Assembly: GCA_026874595.1 (NCBI GenBank)
Contig: CM049309.1
Coordinates: 13,256,576-13,320,575, forward strand
Direction: 5' to 3'
DNA: 64,000 nucleotides
From: Sipunculus nudus
Lineage: Eukaryota > Annelida > Sipuncula > Golfingiida > Sipunculidae
Positions within the stretch are counted from its first letter, which is position 1. Each line of letters starts with the position of its first letter. Shown in pieces: positions 48,470 through 61,138 of this stretch. The position numbers and the translations under genes are program-made. Under the pieces are notes generated by a model that saw nothing but the letters and a program-made list of their open reading frames with translations, did not search any database and had not been told where the DNA came from.

Positions 48470-49150
48470 TCAGAGAAACGCGACAAGTAATCAGGCGAAT
48501 GCTGTAATAACGCGCGCCCAGCTTCCAGGCAGGCGACGTTCCGGACCGATGGCGTTAAAAGGCCGACAGGTGGTGCATTCGCCGAAGCTCAGATGCCGCG
48601 TCTGTTTCCAGGGCCCATTAATTCCACGAAGCCGCAGGGAAGGTAGAGGGGGGGGGGGGGTAATGATTGTATTAAATTAGACTTCGCCTGAAGGGCAAAC
48701 CCTCAATGTGCGAGACTTGATGGGTTTCTGGGAACAGCCTTCCCTTCAGCCTTCAACAATCACCGTTGCCACGACGACCCAATGCACGCGGACAACCATG
48801 TCGTCTGCCAAGCGCTCGCGCGGACCGCTGATCGTCTGCGCGCATGCCGCGCAAGACTTAAAGCACGTTCTTCATGTTATTAATCATAATACAGCATTTT
48901 AATGAAATGGACCCTGGTGGGTGCCTGGAACGACAAGATAAAACCTACTCTCTTTCCTGCCTCCTATCCAGGAAGCTCGTTATTTGAATTTGAATGAAAG
49001 CCTTCGATCTGATAGGAACGGCAGTGCGCGTGGGAATAGGTTTATGTGAGCATTTCACACGCACGGGGGCTGCGCGTGACACGTGCTGTGGGCGGTGAAT
49101 AAAATAAAGAATATCCCCTGTGACGCAAGAACAAGTGACCCCTCGCCATG
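48470..49150. promoter_or_regulatory. Unique CpG-rich region with a CSL/RBPJ-type site
   Basis: Apart from a G13 tract (48648-48660) the region is free of simple repeats and rich in CpG. CGTGGGAA at 49029-49036 fits the CSL (Su(H)/RBPJ) consensus, AACAATCACC near 48756 contains a Sox-type ACAAT core, and CACGTG-like ACACGTGCTG lies near 49080. Frames of 64-100 codons here have no recognisable domain. Enhancer role is inferred. Confidence 0.35.
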
Positions 49151-49199
49151 CATATCAACCCACTCATACCCAGAGGTTTAAATATAAAAAAAGATTAAT

Positions 49200-50040
49200 A
49201 TTATAATGACCTTAAGTTCACGTCCCTTATTGCTATTCCGACATCACACTGGTCTCTAAAAAGTGGGCTCCATGACATGTCACTTTTGCATTCTTTGTAA
49301 ATCCCACCCACACATTTAAGCCTCACATTGCGTTGGTTTATATATATTATATAAAATGTATTATACAAACGAACACCTACACACATAAAGGTGTGTTTGT
49401 GAGAGAGAGAGAGAGAGAGATTTATATAGAGAGAGATAGAGAGAAGAGAGAGACGCTGTGAAACGCATGCACACATTACATATAAATACATGCGAAGAAA
49501 AAAACTTTATCACCTGTAATGCCTATTGATTAATTAAAAATATAATTATATTTTCATTTACCTATCGTAAATCTGTGTTTGAGAAAGATAGATAGAGAGA
49601 AGGGAGAGACTTAAAACTATACGCAAATATACAGTTAATTATATATGTTATCCATGCAGTGAACATGTATGTATAGCCTTTGCATAAACGAATGCGGGTG
49701 AGAGCCATTTTGTCCACCTATATCCATAATATAATCACCCGCATCAGTGTAAATAATAAACAAGTTTTTCATCACATGATCCGGTTTTTACCCCATGATC
49801 TGTAACTTGTCACTACATATACCGCGCTATATCGCTAATGAAACGCATGAACTTTTTAATCCAATTATTTATTAACACATTGGTTGTTCAATTTTGTTTA
49901 AGTATACTGCATATATGTGCATACTAAAACACAGTGAAAATTGAAGACAGATTGGAAACAAAAAAATCACACATACACACACAAACAGTTAATTGTAAGA
50001 TCGTCAAAGTAGGATACACGCACAAAATTACATTTACTCA
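49200..50040. other. AT-rich sequence with short GA repeats
   Basis: GA tracts at about 49400-49455 and 49585-49605. No gene is seen. Confidence 0.4.
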
Positions 50041-50046
50041 CACACG

Positions 50047-50048
<2 letters not shown>

Positions 50049-50105
<57 letters not shown>
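50049..50105. repeat. (TA)n microsatellite
   Basis: About 28 TA units. Confidence 0.98.
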
Positions 50106-50107
<2 letters not shown>

Positions 50108-52150
50108 ATGAACTTACAAGATAATTGTTTATTCATGATGATAAGAACTTATAGAGATTGACGCTGAGATTACGAATGCAATCAACCACCATTATTAACT
50201 CTTAATTTGGAAACTGAGGGTATATGCATGTTAAAGGTTGAATAAAATAGCACGTTAATTAAGTTAATTAGGACCACTCCTACAGAAAAAGTCACCTTAG
50301 AGTGTGACAATGTTTACCTATCGCGTTATCGAGGCGGCGATGGTAAATACATTTTAATCATTACTGCATACATGGACATATTTCATCGTTAATTAACCTC
50401 TATTATAGTTTAATTATGAATGATATATGTTTGTGCATGAGATTAAGACTGTGACTAAAAAAACAAATCGACACTAGCAAAGTCAAGGTCGCGAATATTA
50501 ATCCAATTATGTGTACATATTACTATCGCTTACTATAGAACGTGAGCCTTTTCTCCCGAAAAAAAATAGGTACACAAACATGAACTCTGAATGGGTGATT
50601 AAAACATGAGGATCAGTAACCACATATTACAGTGGTCACGTTATTCATGTTTCATGTTGATTTCTCGTGCGAATCAAAACATATCTTAAACATTTGACAG
50701 TTTAAAAGAATCATGTGACATGCATGCATGGTCACGAAAACACATACAGAGAATCTCCACTTGAAGACTAACCCTAGCTGTTATACGATCTTGCACCCTT
50801 CATAGTCCCGTTCAACATTATGTCATTAATACCATACCATATGTCACACTATATGTCATAAATATCCATTACCACACAATCATAAATATCGACCCGAGAA
50901 ATGTATTTATACATGGTCGTTAAGGTTAGGTTTCAATCCTTAAAAAAGCACTGCGCGAGCGCATGCCTCCGCCAAAGCCTGAGTTTTAATCGAGATCCAC
51001 CTACAAATGAAAGCAATCCGTCCCCATATCGACCAACAGACAAGCAGTAAAGAACATATACCTTCTGCAAAACGTGTATAGGCTTGATTGAAATCTACAT
51101 TTGTGTATACAACTTCAAGCTTTGGCAAGCTGTAAATTTATGAAGTCACCTGAAGAGTGTTAACCAGGGGTCAATATGACATAAAAACAATACAATATAC
51201 ACTTTCTAATTTATTGCAAACAGGATGTCTATAAACTTCAGGGACTCGATGTAAAATTGAAATGACAATTACATGGGCGTTAAACTTATTTCACCCATAA
51301 AAAGAGAAGTCACCACACCCTTAACTATACACGATATACATATAAAGTAAAATGGAAATAAAAGTTTACTCATGCAGAAGGTAAGTATGGAAAACCCGTG
51401 AATGTGTATATATTTAGAAAAAATAAACCTGAGCTATTGAGTGATTGTTGACAAGATGATATAGGAGGTAACACTCGTGGACATAATTTAAAAGATGTAT
51501 ACTGCCATGGGTGGAGCTGAATTTCGAGTATATTTTCAACCGGCTTGTATTTCATGATTTCTTTCCGTACGTTTTTTCGGGGTCTTCCTTATTGTGTATC
51601 GCTGATTATTATCATTAAAAAATCAACCTGATTAAAGGGTGGAAGACCAGTACGGTCTGGAGCAAATAACTGATACTCATATGGGGAAAACCCATATGCA
51701 TTATAATACTTACAATAACACACGATCCTATAATAAACCCTTTTTGTTTACTGAATATAAAAACATATAACAAGATACTTGTAATATAGCTGCCATGGAG
51801 GTGAATCGCTTGGGCCAGGGAGACCTACGGTTTTGTTGGTTTCGCGTTAATCACGCTTAGAACCATGCACTTGCCATGATTAACTCGCCGTGTGTCAGGT
51901 GGTCGCGGGAGCACTCACTCACTACCTGTCCAGCTAATAACTCGTACCCTGTTATTGTTGTTGTGTTTTTCCGTTTTATTTTGAGTCCTGCTGCTTTTTT
52001 CATCTCAGTGTCTACGACAGAGCTGGTTTGAGTGCTACTCACTACTCGGCTCGTTCTGAGTATACCAGGATGAGTATAGTTCGTCATATGGTTGAGTTAT
52101 TCAAGTTGACGCGGGCCGAGCCAGCCGAGCACTTCTCAAGGTGTCAACCT
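50106..52150. other. Unique sequence, nothing recognised
   Basis: TTAATTAAGTTAATTAGG near 50258 is a homeodomain-type AT cluster. 51820-52140 is CpG-richer. No coding exon is supported. Confidence 0.35.
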
Positions 52151-52157
52151 GGGTCTT

Positions 52158-52221
<64 letters not shown>
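52158..52221. repeat. (CT)n-(AT)n compound microsatellite
   Basis: CT 52158-52182, AT 52182-52221. Confidence 0.97.
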
Positions 52222-52224
<3 letters not shown>

Positions 52225-52226
<2 letters not shown>

Positions 52227-53500
52227 ATACAAACATTTATTGCCTGGTGTATCACAAGTATAAAGTGTATACATCGCATATCCTTATTCAGCATATACGT
52301 TTTTTAACATAATGTTATCGTGTCACATTTGAGGTTAAGATAATATATTCAAGTGTCCAGGTTTTGAGAACAGAATAAATCAGGTATGATGTAACTTTAC
52401 AACCTTTTAAATCAAAATAATTGATAAAATACGACCATTTTATTATAATTATTACTACTACTACTGCTAAAACTAATAATAATAATCATTATCATCAATC
52501 CCATCATATTGACCAATTCTTCTTAGCAAGTTATAAACTGATTTTTGTCCATATTTAAACAAGACGTTTTCCTTTAGTCAGTTTAAAATTAGCAATTTAC
52601 CTATTTTGGGGCAACCAATTTAGTGTTTTTGAGAGGGGGAAGGTTACGTGGTGAAAATTACATCCAATCAAGACTTGGGGGGGGGGGGGAGTCTTGCCGC
52701 TAAATATCCACAAATTTTCTGTGTGTAAAACGTGAGTATAATGGTTTAGTAAGAATTGTAGAATGGAAAAAGAAACTGAACAATGTAATATCATAACCAT
52801 CAACAAAATAAATATAAATATATATAAAAGTTCGATAAGTTTTGTTTGTATCAGCTTGGCACTTGATAAACACGCGGTGAGTTCAGCAAGGGTTCTAGTG
52901 TAAACACCAGGAAAATCCAGCTGAACGCAATCTCGGCACACAGCTACCCGTGTCAAGCAGTGAGGGGTGACAACTGTCGCCAGGGCGCAGCATCAGCCAG
53001 TCCCCGCTCTATAACGCCTTCGAGGGGGGCCGGACTATTTCTAGGACCGCTCCAGTGTTTACATCCAGCGGGCCGCTGAGGAGGCAGAGAGAAACCTAAG
53101 ACGCCGTCTTGGATTGCAGTGATAAGCCCTGCTCTGATAGAAGGCAAGCGGTTGTGACACACGGCTGCGCAGACGGCCCGCTGTTAGGTATGCTGCAACC
53201 GATAACGAAGCACTGCCGACTCTGGCTGCGGCATAAACCCGAAAGCCCGCTCTGAAGAATATATATATCACGTACCCTGCACGCTGGCCCGCATGTCACC
53301 CTCACATACTTGATCTCACTCATATTTATCTGGCGACTCCGTAATCGAAACACTGGCACACGTACACACATAGACACATACACAACCATATACATATATA
53401 TATATATAGTTAATAAAAACCGCCAAAAATCATACAAACAAAAAATAGGGGGACGTATCTTTACGCTATTAATATATGTGAGCGCGTATGTATGTATGTT
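52225..53500. other. Mixed sequence; GC-rich unique block at 52.9-53.3 kb
   Basis: A G13 tract lies at 52677-52689. 52900-53300 is GC- and CpG-rich without recognisable coding content, about 1.3 kb upstream of the SoxC promoter, and may be part of its proximal regulatory region. Confidence 0.35.
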
Positions 53501-53505
53501 TGTAC

Positions 53506-53506
<1 letters not shown>

Positions 53507-53557
<51 letters not shown>

Positions 53558-53751
53558 TATTATTATTATTATTATATGAGAGAAAGAGAGAGAGAAGAGA
53601 GAGAGAGAGAGATGCATATATCTTTAGTATCTAAGTCGGATTAACATTTTATGAATTTCAGGGAGTTAATGACACATTTACAATTTGCTACACGTTTCAC
53701 TACTTTTGTTAGGTACTAGAGATGAGGGGGGCGGGGGGGGGGGGGGGGGGG
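53507..53751. repeat. (TA)n, (TTA)n, GA tract and long G tract
   Basis: TA 53507-53549, TAT/TTA units about 53554-53575, GA about 53577-53612, and a G tract broken by one C at 53726-53751. Confidence 0.97.
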
Positions 53752-54385
53752 CAACTAAGATAACCTGTGTTCAGCTTACAAGTGCATGCGTTTATTTTGC
53801 TGGCCAGTGACTTGCACTGTTTCATAGGTACATTATATATGAGATAATGATATCGAATACAATCCTGCAATACATAAGAATTGGGTTTCTGTATTTATTG
53901 GCCTCTTAATTAAACTATAGCTTAATTAAGCGACGTCCAATGGCTTTATACTACTGTATATACTAAAGTGTATAAAAATAAACCAGACGTAAAGAGTATG
54001 ATTCCACATATTTTTTAAACTAGTGTTTTCAAGTTTAATTACACAGGCTAGGTGAAATAGGTGTCGCCCGATGCGTACGGAGACAGACCGGCCACAACTG
54101 CCTGCCTTTAGTGTACACATGGCCAAAACAAACTGGCCGGCCCCTGGGAGTAAACCAGATCACGGAATACGGTGACACTTCCAGGATAAATCGATCTATG
54201 TCCAGATTAGAGAAGCGACCAGTAGAAACTGCGTCTTGCCTGTCCAAAAACTGCTTCATGTACAACTTTTGAGTCTATTCCGTACCTTCCAGTTGAGGCT
54301 TTACTGGAAAATACACATACAGGTAATGCTACAACTTGTGCCTCAAGCGTAGTCGAGATTGATTATGCATGAGGCGCGTCTTTGG

Positions 54386-54480
54386 CCAATCATAACTACG
54401 TAGGGGCGGGGCATCTGAGGATGCACGCTGATTGGTTCGTGCTTACTATAAATATGACCCGCTACCTCGTGGGCAAGCAG
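54386..54480 (+). promoter_or_regulatory. SoxC core promoter: CCAAT, GC box, inverted CCAAT, TATA
   Basis: GGCCAAT ends at 54390, a GC box GGGGCGGGG spans 54403-54411, an inverted CCAAT (ATTGG) lies at 54431-54435, and TATAAATA sits at 54447-54454. The spacing predicts transcription starting near 54475-54480, giving a 5' UTR of about 140 bases. The elements are directly visible; the start site is inferred from TATA spacing. Confidence 0.75.
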
Positions 54481-54514
54481 AACTAGCTCTTGTGTCTTCC
54501 CGACCGGTGGAATT

Positions 54515-54529
54515 AATGTGGAATAAGTG
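54515..54529 (+). promoter_or_regulatory. uORF1 in the SoxC 5' UTR (4 codons)
   Basis: A minimal ORF (Met-Trp-Asn-Lys-stop) lies about 35-40 bases downstream of the predicted start site and 90 bases before the SoxC start. Its ATG context (TTA ATG T) is weak. It could tune ribosome loading if the predicted transcription start is right. Confidence 0.45.
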
Positions 54530-54607
54530 ATCGCTTTCTAGTCCGCTTTGCGCGTCAGCGGCAGGTCTTGCCTCTACAGTATTAGGTACCGAGTGTTCAG
54601 TGTCTAT

Positions 54608-54658
54608 ATGTATCTACCATGGTGCCCCAAAGCACGCAAAACGCCAATTCAAGTGTGA
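54608..54658 (+). promoter_or_regulatory. uORF2 overlapping the SoxC start codon (16 codons)
   Basis: An ATG at 54608 opens a 16-codon frame that ends at TGA 54656-54658, so it runs across the SoxC ATG at 54619 in another frame. Its own context (TAT ATG T) is poor, so leaky scanning to the better-placed SoxC ATG is expected. Overlapping uORFs usually reduce translation of the main frame. Confidence 0.5.
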
Positions 54659-55680
54659 ACGGGAGTTACTTTGGCTCACAAATGGTGGACCCTACCTCCC
54701 AAACGCCATACACGGACGCTACAAACTGTAAAAAGTCTTCCAATCACGTCAAGAGACCAATGAATGCATTTATGGTGTGGTCTCAATTAGAAAGGAGAAA
54801 AATCTCTGAGGTTCAACCTGATATGCATAACGCCGAGATTAGCAAGAGACTTGGCAAACGCTGGAAGACACTGTCTGAAGTTGATCGGCAGCCCTTCATT
54901 GAAGAGGCAGAACGGCTCAAACTGCTGCACTTACAGGAATACCCCGACTACAAATACAGACCACGCAAGAAACCCAAGTCCACCCAGAAACATGACAGCA
55001 AGGCAAAGTCCAGCAAGCCAGCATCCAAGTCAGATCGGGTTAAGTGTCAATCTCAGTCTCATTCAAACAGCAGTTCGGTACGCGCGCTGCATAAAGTGAT
55101 ACCAACCTCCGGTACAATTGACACCCATAACAGACTCAAACTCAAGCTCACCTTAGATAAGAAGTATAAAGACAGCATCAAAGACAGTAAGTACGTATCT
55201 CTTTCACCTAGCCAACTTACACCGCCTGCCAAAGTGCCGTCCACCCCGACCGGGGACTCGCCCGCCGCGCCCGAGGGGGCAAGTTTTTACGAGGATCTGT
55301 ACGAACCCGCTGGGACCGTCTCACTCACCCCCTCCCCCCACGGGTCTCCAAAGTCGCAGCATCTACCTCAACAAACGCACGCTGTTGTTATCGCGCCAGT
55401 GGCATCAGAACCCCATCCCGTTGCCAACAGTGGGGCTACCACGCTAACAGATTTGGACAATCTCACCGATGTTCTGCAATTGCCTTCAAATCTACAGCTT
55501 GAACTGGAAAATCTCGACCTAGCGAAGCTTGCTGATACGGACTTTAATTTTGACTTCAATGTGAAACGGGAGGCGTCATCGCATTTTGATTTCCCGGACT
55601 ATTGCACCCCCGAAGTGACGGAGATGCTTCAGAGCGATTGGCTGGATTCCAATCTTAGTGCGCTCATTCCCACACAGTGA
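54619..55680 (+). CDS. SoxC: SoxC (Sox4/11/12-type) HMG-box transcription factor, complete single exon
   Basis: This is a complete 353-residue ORF with no intron. Residues 43-121 form a Sox HMG box with the RPMNAFMVW signature at 46-54, basic clusters at both ends (about 45-61 and the KYRPRKKPK stretch near 112-120) that serve as nuclear localisation signals in Sox proteins, and a YPDYKYRP exit. The last 32 residues (FPDYCTPEV, then SDWLDSNLS) match the group C transactivation tail, which separates it from SoxB, D, E and F. Between them lie a Ser/Lys-rich linker (121-155) and a Pro/Ser-rich stretch with SP/TP sites (195-250). V-K-R-E at 315-318 fits a sumoylation consensus. The first ATG of this frame lies in a good context (ACC ATG G). 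Group C proteins bind the minor groove at ACAAT-type sites and act in neural and progenitor differentiation; that role is family knowledge. Single-exon structure is usual for SoxC. Confidence 0.95.
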   Translation: MVPQSTQNANSSVNGSYFGSQMVDPTSQTPYTDATNCKKSSNHVKRPMNAFMVWSQLERRKISEVQPDMHNAEISKRLGKRWKTLSEVDRQPFIEEAERLKLLHLQEYPDYKYRPRKKPKSTQKHDSKAKSSKPASKSDRVKCQSQSHSNSSSVRALHKVIPTSGTIDTHNRLKLKLTLDKKYKDSIKDSKYVSLSPSQLTPPAKVPSTPTGDSPAAPEGASFYEDLYEPAGTVSLTPSPHGSPKSQHLPQQTHAVVIAPVASEPHPVANSGATTLTDLDNLTDVLQLPSNLQLELENLDLAKLADTDFNFDFNVKREASSHFDFPDYCTPEVTEMLQSDWLDSNLSALIPTQ

Positions 55681-56560
55681 AAACCCTGGCGGTTGTAGGT
55701 GTATAGCTCGCTATTTATTCGTGTGTACTTGTGAATATTTATTCTGGGAGGACCAATGAACCATAAAACGGAAGGAGAGAAGGTGAGAGACGAAGCGCAA
55801 TGCTCCACAAACCAGGGACGGCCAGGCATTGGTCAGACCAGGTCTATGCATTTATCATTATTTATCACTGTCATTGAACACTTATATTCACCCCCATAAT
55901 TCCTGAACGGACCAATTCGTTTCAAGCAGACGATTGAACAAGCTGAGCGCGGTATATACAAGGCATCAAGCCTTTGAACTGTTAAGTGATATATAAAGCG
56001 TGTATATTGTCTACATCACTGGTGGACTGAACTGGCAGTGCTGCTAGAGGTATGGCCAGGACAGCAGCGGGCCTGCTACAAAGGGTATACTAGTATTCCG
56101 ACAGCAAACGTCATGATAAACCGCTGGATGCCACGACCAAATAACGCGTTGGTTTCTACGCCTAAAAACGCACGAGTGGAGATTATTTAAGGCAGTCACC
56201 GTGACGAGAGAACCAGACATCCAGCGATAATGCTGACATTATTATTGGACTGAGAGGCCCTGTAAGTGTGGTTTCGCAGGGATTTCTTGCATCTGTCGAA
56301 CTGTCAGAAAACCAGGTGTACCCATATCAGCAATCAGGTGGAGAGCAGGTTTTTTCTATACAATTTGTAAAATTCGTACGTTGAGCTGCATAATTTCGTG
56401 CAGGTTTTTGTATAAAATTGTTTTATATCAAAGCAATATTTTAAACTTGTTGACAAGATGGACACACACAGATTTCTTTATATTCTAAAATTAATATAGT
56501 ATTTTTACTAAACACAGTTAGTTGTAGATATGTAAATGTAGTCTTTAATCTATTCCTGAC
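55681..56560 (+). other. Probable SoxC 3' UTR with AU-rich elements (end uncertain)
   Basis: After the stop codon, ATTTA-type elements occur at 55712-55718, 55736-55743 and 55858-55866, as expected of an unstable developmental mRNA. I find no canonical AATAAA nearby. The variant TATAAA at 56411-56416 is the best candidate polyadenylation hexamer. The downstream limit is a guess. Confidence 0.4.
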
Positions 56561-56619
56561 TTCAAGTCGGGGTGCTTAATTTAATATTTATTCCAAGTGT
56601 CCGGTTTGTCGCCAGACAT

Positions 56620-58240
56620 TGTATGCCCTGACAGACTGTATCATAGTGTCCAAATTTACGTTTATATATTTGTCGAACAAACATGCTAATATATATATTT
56701 TTGACATATCATGTTGTATTTGTGATTATTATTATTTTTTAGTATTTGATATTTGTATTATATCAAATGCAATTATTACAAGTAAAATATTTACTACTTA
56801 TTCACATATATATTTGTCGTTGATGACTAGGTCACGAGACCAAATTAGAAGTCCTCGTGTCCGTTTACTTAGACAACCCATCATGCTCCTTATTACACCC
56901 ACACAAGGCCTGTACGGGTCTGTACACACCGGTACAACGCAAATACACAAACACGTCTAGGTGTCTCATGGCAAAAAACCACCGCGACCAATGAATCGTG
57001 CGTTCGTACCGTCTGGCCGGAAACCGTGCAACGACTTTGTATTTTACGCACCACTGGTTTTCTTTAACGCAGGAACTGGGGTTTCATCCGGGGCTGGTAT
57101 TATATTGTACAATAGGAAGTGAACGACATGCGGTATAGTTAGCTGTACAACTGCCATGGGAGGGGGCGACGGTTGTCACGTCTTTATCTCAGGGATGGTC
57201 AGCACACCTTCACAGATGCGTGTATAGCGTTTTTATTTGCTTCAGTGCATCATGGATACCTAATAACCCCACCGGCGTTTATCATCAAAGGTTGCCTGGC
57301 ACCAAACCCACAGACGGGGGTGACGGCGTTAGAACACGGCGGGCTGACTAATTCATACCACCTTCATAAATAATCACAAACTAAACACCCCAGTTTAACA
57401 AGCAACTCTAAAATGTGTCAACAATACACTAACATGACAATCTCTGTTTAGGAATGCCATGTCTTGTCCGAATTGAGGTCATCACTTAAAAAAAGTTAAA
57501 CATTGTATTTAGCCAGCCGTGAGAACAATCGTAACCGTTGCCACAAAAATACCGAGCGGAACTGAGTAATCCGATTTCGGAAATAGGCACGCTAAACCTA
57601 CCAGAAATAACACGCACATACCACATCGTTACTGGTACACTTCACAAACGTTCGGTGTTTGCACTGTGCTAATGAAGATAGAAACATGTTTATGTCGACC
57701 CCAAAACTTCAACCGGAATAGTAAGTGCGGAAATAACCTGTGCACGCGTTTTAATATAACACATACATACCCGTGGTCAAGTATATTAGGTACAAGCAAG
57801 GCGACTTGGTGCAAGGCGTCTGCTTTAAAAAAATAACTCGCGGTAACAAACATATAACTGAATGTCAGCTTGAAAAGTTTCCAAATCTACTGTACACTTC
57901 TTCAGTGATGTCATACATGAATAGCACAGTCTAACCCTCCCTTGTAAATGTTTGAAAGTGGTCGCTAACAGACTGTTAAATGAAAATATATGACAGGGAT
58001 AGAAAAAAATGCACGATAAACAAACCAAACTAGTCATTGTAAGCACTTGAGCACATATTAGATTCAGTACGTCTCCTCGCATTTTCACTCCCACAATTAA
58101 ACCAAATTGCCCGTGTACAATAAAACAACCTTGGCTCTAGCGAACTCGCATATAACTGGGTGGACAGAAAACCAGTTCAAAAGATAGCAGAACGCCAGTG
58201 AAAGAAAAGTGCCGGCATTTCCAGTTTTATTTGCTTGCTA
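56620..58240. other. Unique sequence downstream of SoxC
   Basis: AT-rich to 56830, then CpG-richer blocks (56960-57380) that may be regulatory. Frames up to 113 codons show no recognisable domain. Confidence 0.35.
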
Positions 58241-58990
58241 GGATGTTATATGCATGAGGCGTGTTGTTAGGTTGTGTGGAGAGATTGCATGTTGAGAGTT
58301 GTTGGGTGAGTGTTTTGGCTTTTGATAAGGATAGTGTGTTATGAAGTTTGCCGCCGGCTCTCCCAGACGCCGTGGGGACCAAAGGAGCGAGTGTAAATTC
58401 AAGACTAGAACGTTTGGCGCAGGTGCATTGGTTTGAGTGTAGAACGACGTGTGCTAAGCTCTTACATATACAGTACTTGTTGACAGGCGTCTGTGCTAAC
58501 CGGATGTTGTTACTTACTTTTATATATACACGAGCCCGCGCTAAGACCTTACATCAAAGGCCGAGTAATACACAAACAACCCGAGGAAACACTATATAAA
58601 TGTGCAGTCATAGTCCGGAAAAAAAGTTAATTTCCGTGTACCAAATTGACATAAGGCTTGACACAACAAATATAATCAAATATCAAATGAATACAGGGGT
58701 TGGCATTTTAATAAATGGGGTACTTTGCATGTGCAGGGTGCAGGCCTGGCGCTTGGAGGAGAGAGAAGCACCCCATGTTTCAGTTTCCAGGGCCAGCGCT
58801 GTAGGACTGGTCAATATTGAGAGGTTGTAGCGTAGGGCTTTTTGCCCAGGGGAAGCCGTGAAGCGGGCCCGCTCGACCCGGGGTCGCTCGGGCGGGTTAT
58901 GTAATAGGCGCACTGCAAACATCAGTTACGGACAGGCCGTGTGAGATTGAAGCGCCGGTATGACTAGTATCTGGGTCATTTGATGGACAG
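58240..58990. promoter_or_regulatory. CpG-rich unique block sharing a 13-mer with the SoxC promoter
   Basis: TATGCATGAGGCG at 58249-58261 is identical to 54364-54376, just upstream of the SoxC CCAAT box. The region 58340-58960 is GC/CpG-rich (GCCGCCGGCTCTCCC, GGGCCCGCTCGACCCGGGG). It could be a promoter of an unseen or non-coding transcript, or an enhancer. No gene is supported. Confidence 0.3.
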
Positions 58991-58999
58991 AACGCTCAA

Positions 59000-60160
59000 C
59001 AAACAAATGCCCGAAGGATCGGATTTCACTGACAGATGCTGGATTCACAATACATTACTCTTTCCAGCTCAGCCATTTATTTTCAAACTCATAAACCTTT
59101 GAAACCACTCAAATGTCCAGAATGATCCATGTGTCTGATACAAGGTGTACCACCCCCAAAATCTACACATGACCTTTATTATACGTATAAGAGAAATCAA
59201 ATACTGCATATGCCATTCAAACTAATATTTCTCATTTCCGCAAAGTGTATGTTTGTGTGTGTGTATGAGCATAATCATATATAATCATATGAATTCCACA
59301 TGTTATAATTAAATAAAAATGCATACTTATCCCCTCGCGGAGAATGCATTTGTGTGCGTGCTTGCACGCGCGTGTGAGAGAGACGACTGTCCCTGTAACT
59401 ACAGTAATCCGTAGACTTGAAGTCTCCTAAGAATAAATGTTAATTTGACGAAAAGTTTGAACTGCCATCACCTCTGTGCTTTAATTAAACAGGCAATAAG
59501 ATATCAATTAAACTCTGGAGAAATCCTATACATTAAGTATTGTTAAACTACGGCACAAAATCATTATTAAAACCCTTGGAGGAGTATAATTTAGAAATGG
59601 CAATATAAATCCACTTCATGCATTAGTGTGTAATTGTGAATACAGCAATGTTAAAGGGGCAACTCCGATTCCTTTGAACGACTTATCAAGGTATATGGGC
59701 CCATGGTGTCAATGTATTCAACCCTGTAGCTATATAAACGGGGTGCAAGTGGAATTAACAAACATTCGACCACGACTCTGCTAACCTGTCAATACGATAT
59801 GCCCCTCGCCCTGTCCCGCCCCATTATGCACACACGTCGGGGTGTCAACAGGCCTATAAATGCACGCACGCAGATTTACATGAAAATGGCCTCTTTCTCC
59901 ATCAGTTTACACGGCAGTGTCGTAAAAGCGTGAGCATCAATACACGTAATGCGGCCGTAGGGGAGGGGAGGGGGGTCTTTTCACTAATGGTTTCGACCGA
60001 TAGTTTTTTTATTTCCATACAATCTGAAGTCCACAGGAAACAGGTGCACTGAAGGTTCTGCATGTGAGCTGAATAAGAGCTAGACTATTTTGTGCGACAT
60101 GTATGGGTGTCTGTCTATTAACTGCATGGTGTAATCGTCTTTACACGTGCATGGTTGCCC
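59000..60160. other. Unique sequence; TATAAAT and GC-rich block at 59.8-59.95 kb
   Basis: 59800-59960 holds CCCGCCCC, ACACGTCGGGGTG and CCTATAAATGC close together, a promoter-like arrangement, but no coding exon is seen downstream. Confidence 0.3.
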
Positions 60161-60168
60161 GGGTCTCC

Positions 60169-60184
60169 GGGGGGGGGGGGGGGG
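60169..60184. repeat. 16-base G homopolymer
   Basis: Uninterrupted G tract, followed by further G-rich text. Confidence 0.95.
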
Positions 60185-60239
60185 CAGGGGGTTCCACCGC
60201 GCAAAAGAGCTCTTAACATTCTGTCTTAGAGATATATGT

Positions 60240-60980
60240 GATACGCTCTCTCTCTAACTTTCTCTCCCTCTCTCTCTGATACGTGAGAGATGAGGCATGT
60301 ATATAACATTTATCTTCCTTCCTTTATCTCTCGAAATATGACCTATAATAAACTCCATATACAAGTATCTTAGTGTGTGTGGTAGTGGGGGGGGGGGGCA
60401 GAAAATGCTCTTGTGACTCTTTTCATCTCTCGTTTTTTCATCCTTAAAACTTGTCCTGTACCATGACTGAGACGGGGCTGTATGGATGTAACTTGTGAAA
60501 GGAATGTCAACTCGTGACCACGACAACCTTAAAACTTGTCAATTGCAATCCTTCAAACTTCAGGGACGACAAGCAGATTTGATAAAACCGGTGCCCCACA
60601 ATTCCTGGTCTCAATTCAGTCAAACCGTGACACGCATGCTTTACCGGGCATGTGAACAGAGACTCCCAATTAAACACATTGTTAGTGGTCCGTGTAATGA
60701 CTGCGAGTCCCCTGTCAGGGCCCCAGCTGGTCTCTTATTTCAACAATTACTTCACGTTCAACCTCTTGGAAGCTAAGTTGTCTGGTTCGGAATGCTGAAG
60801 TAACTTGAGGCTTCCGTGTAAAATTAACCCATGGTCTTGTCGTTAATGTATTTTTAACTGCAGAATTTGGCATATTTTTAACTGCGGGTACATTGGGTAC
60901 GGAATATACATATGTTAAAAACAAATACCCGTGGGTTTGAACGAGTATTTTGTAAGCTCCTTCATCAGAAAGCAAATAAT
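60240..60980. other. Low-complexity then unique sequence, nothing recognised
   Basis: CT-rich 60245-60280 and a G10 tract near 60388. The rest is unique, without a recognisable gene. Confidence 0.35.
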
Positions 60981-60988
60981 TAAATACC

Positions 60989-61091
60989 ACCCCCCCCCCC
61001 CACCCCAATCTCTACCTCCCCCTCCTCTTTCTCTCTCCCCCTCTCTCTCTCTCGTTATATATATCTCTCTCTCTCGTTATCTCTCTCTCTC

Positions 61092-61138
<47 letters not shown>

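Noticed and set aside
53096-53617. 173-codon frame on the minus strand near the SoxC promoter
   Set aside because: Much of it is the TA microsatellite read as Tyr-Ile; the rest has no domain.
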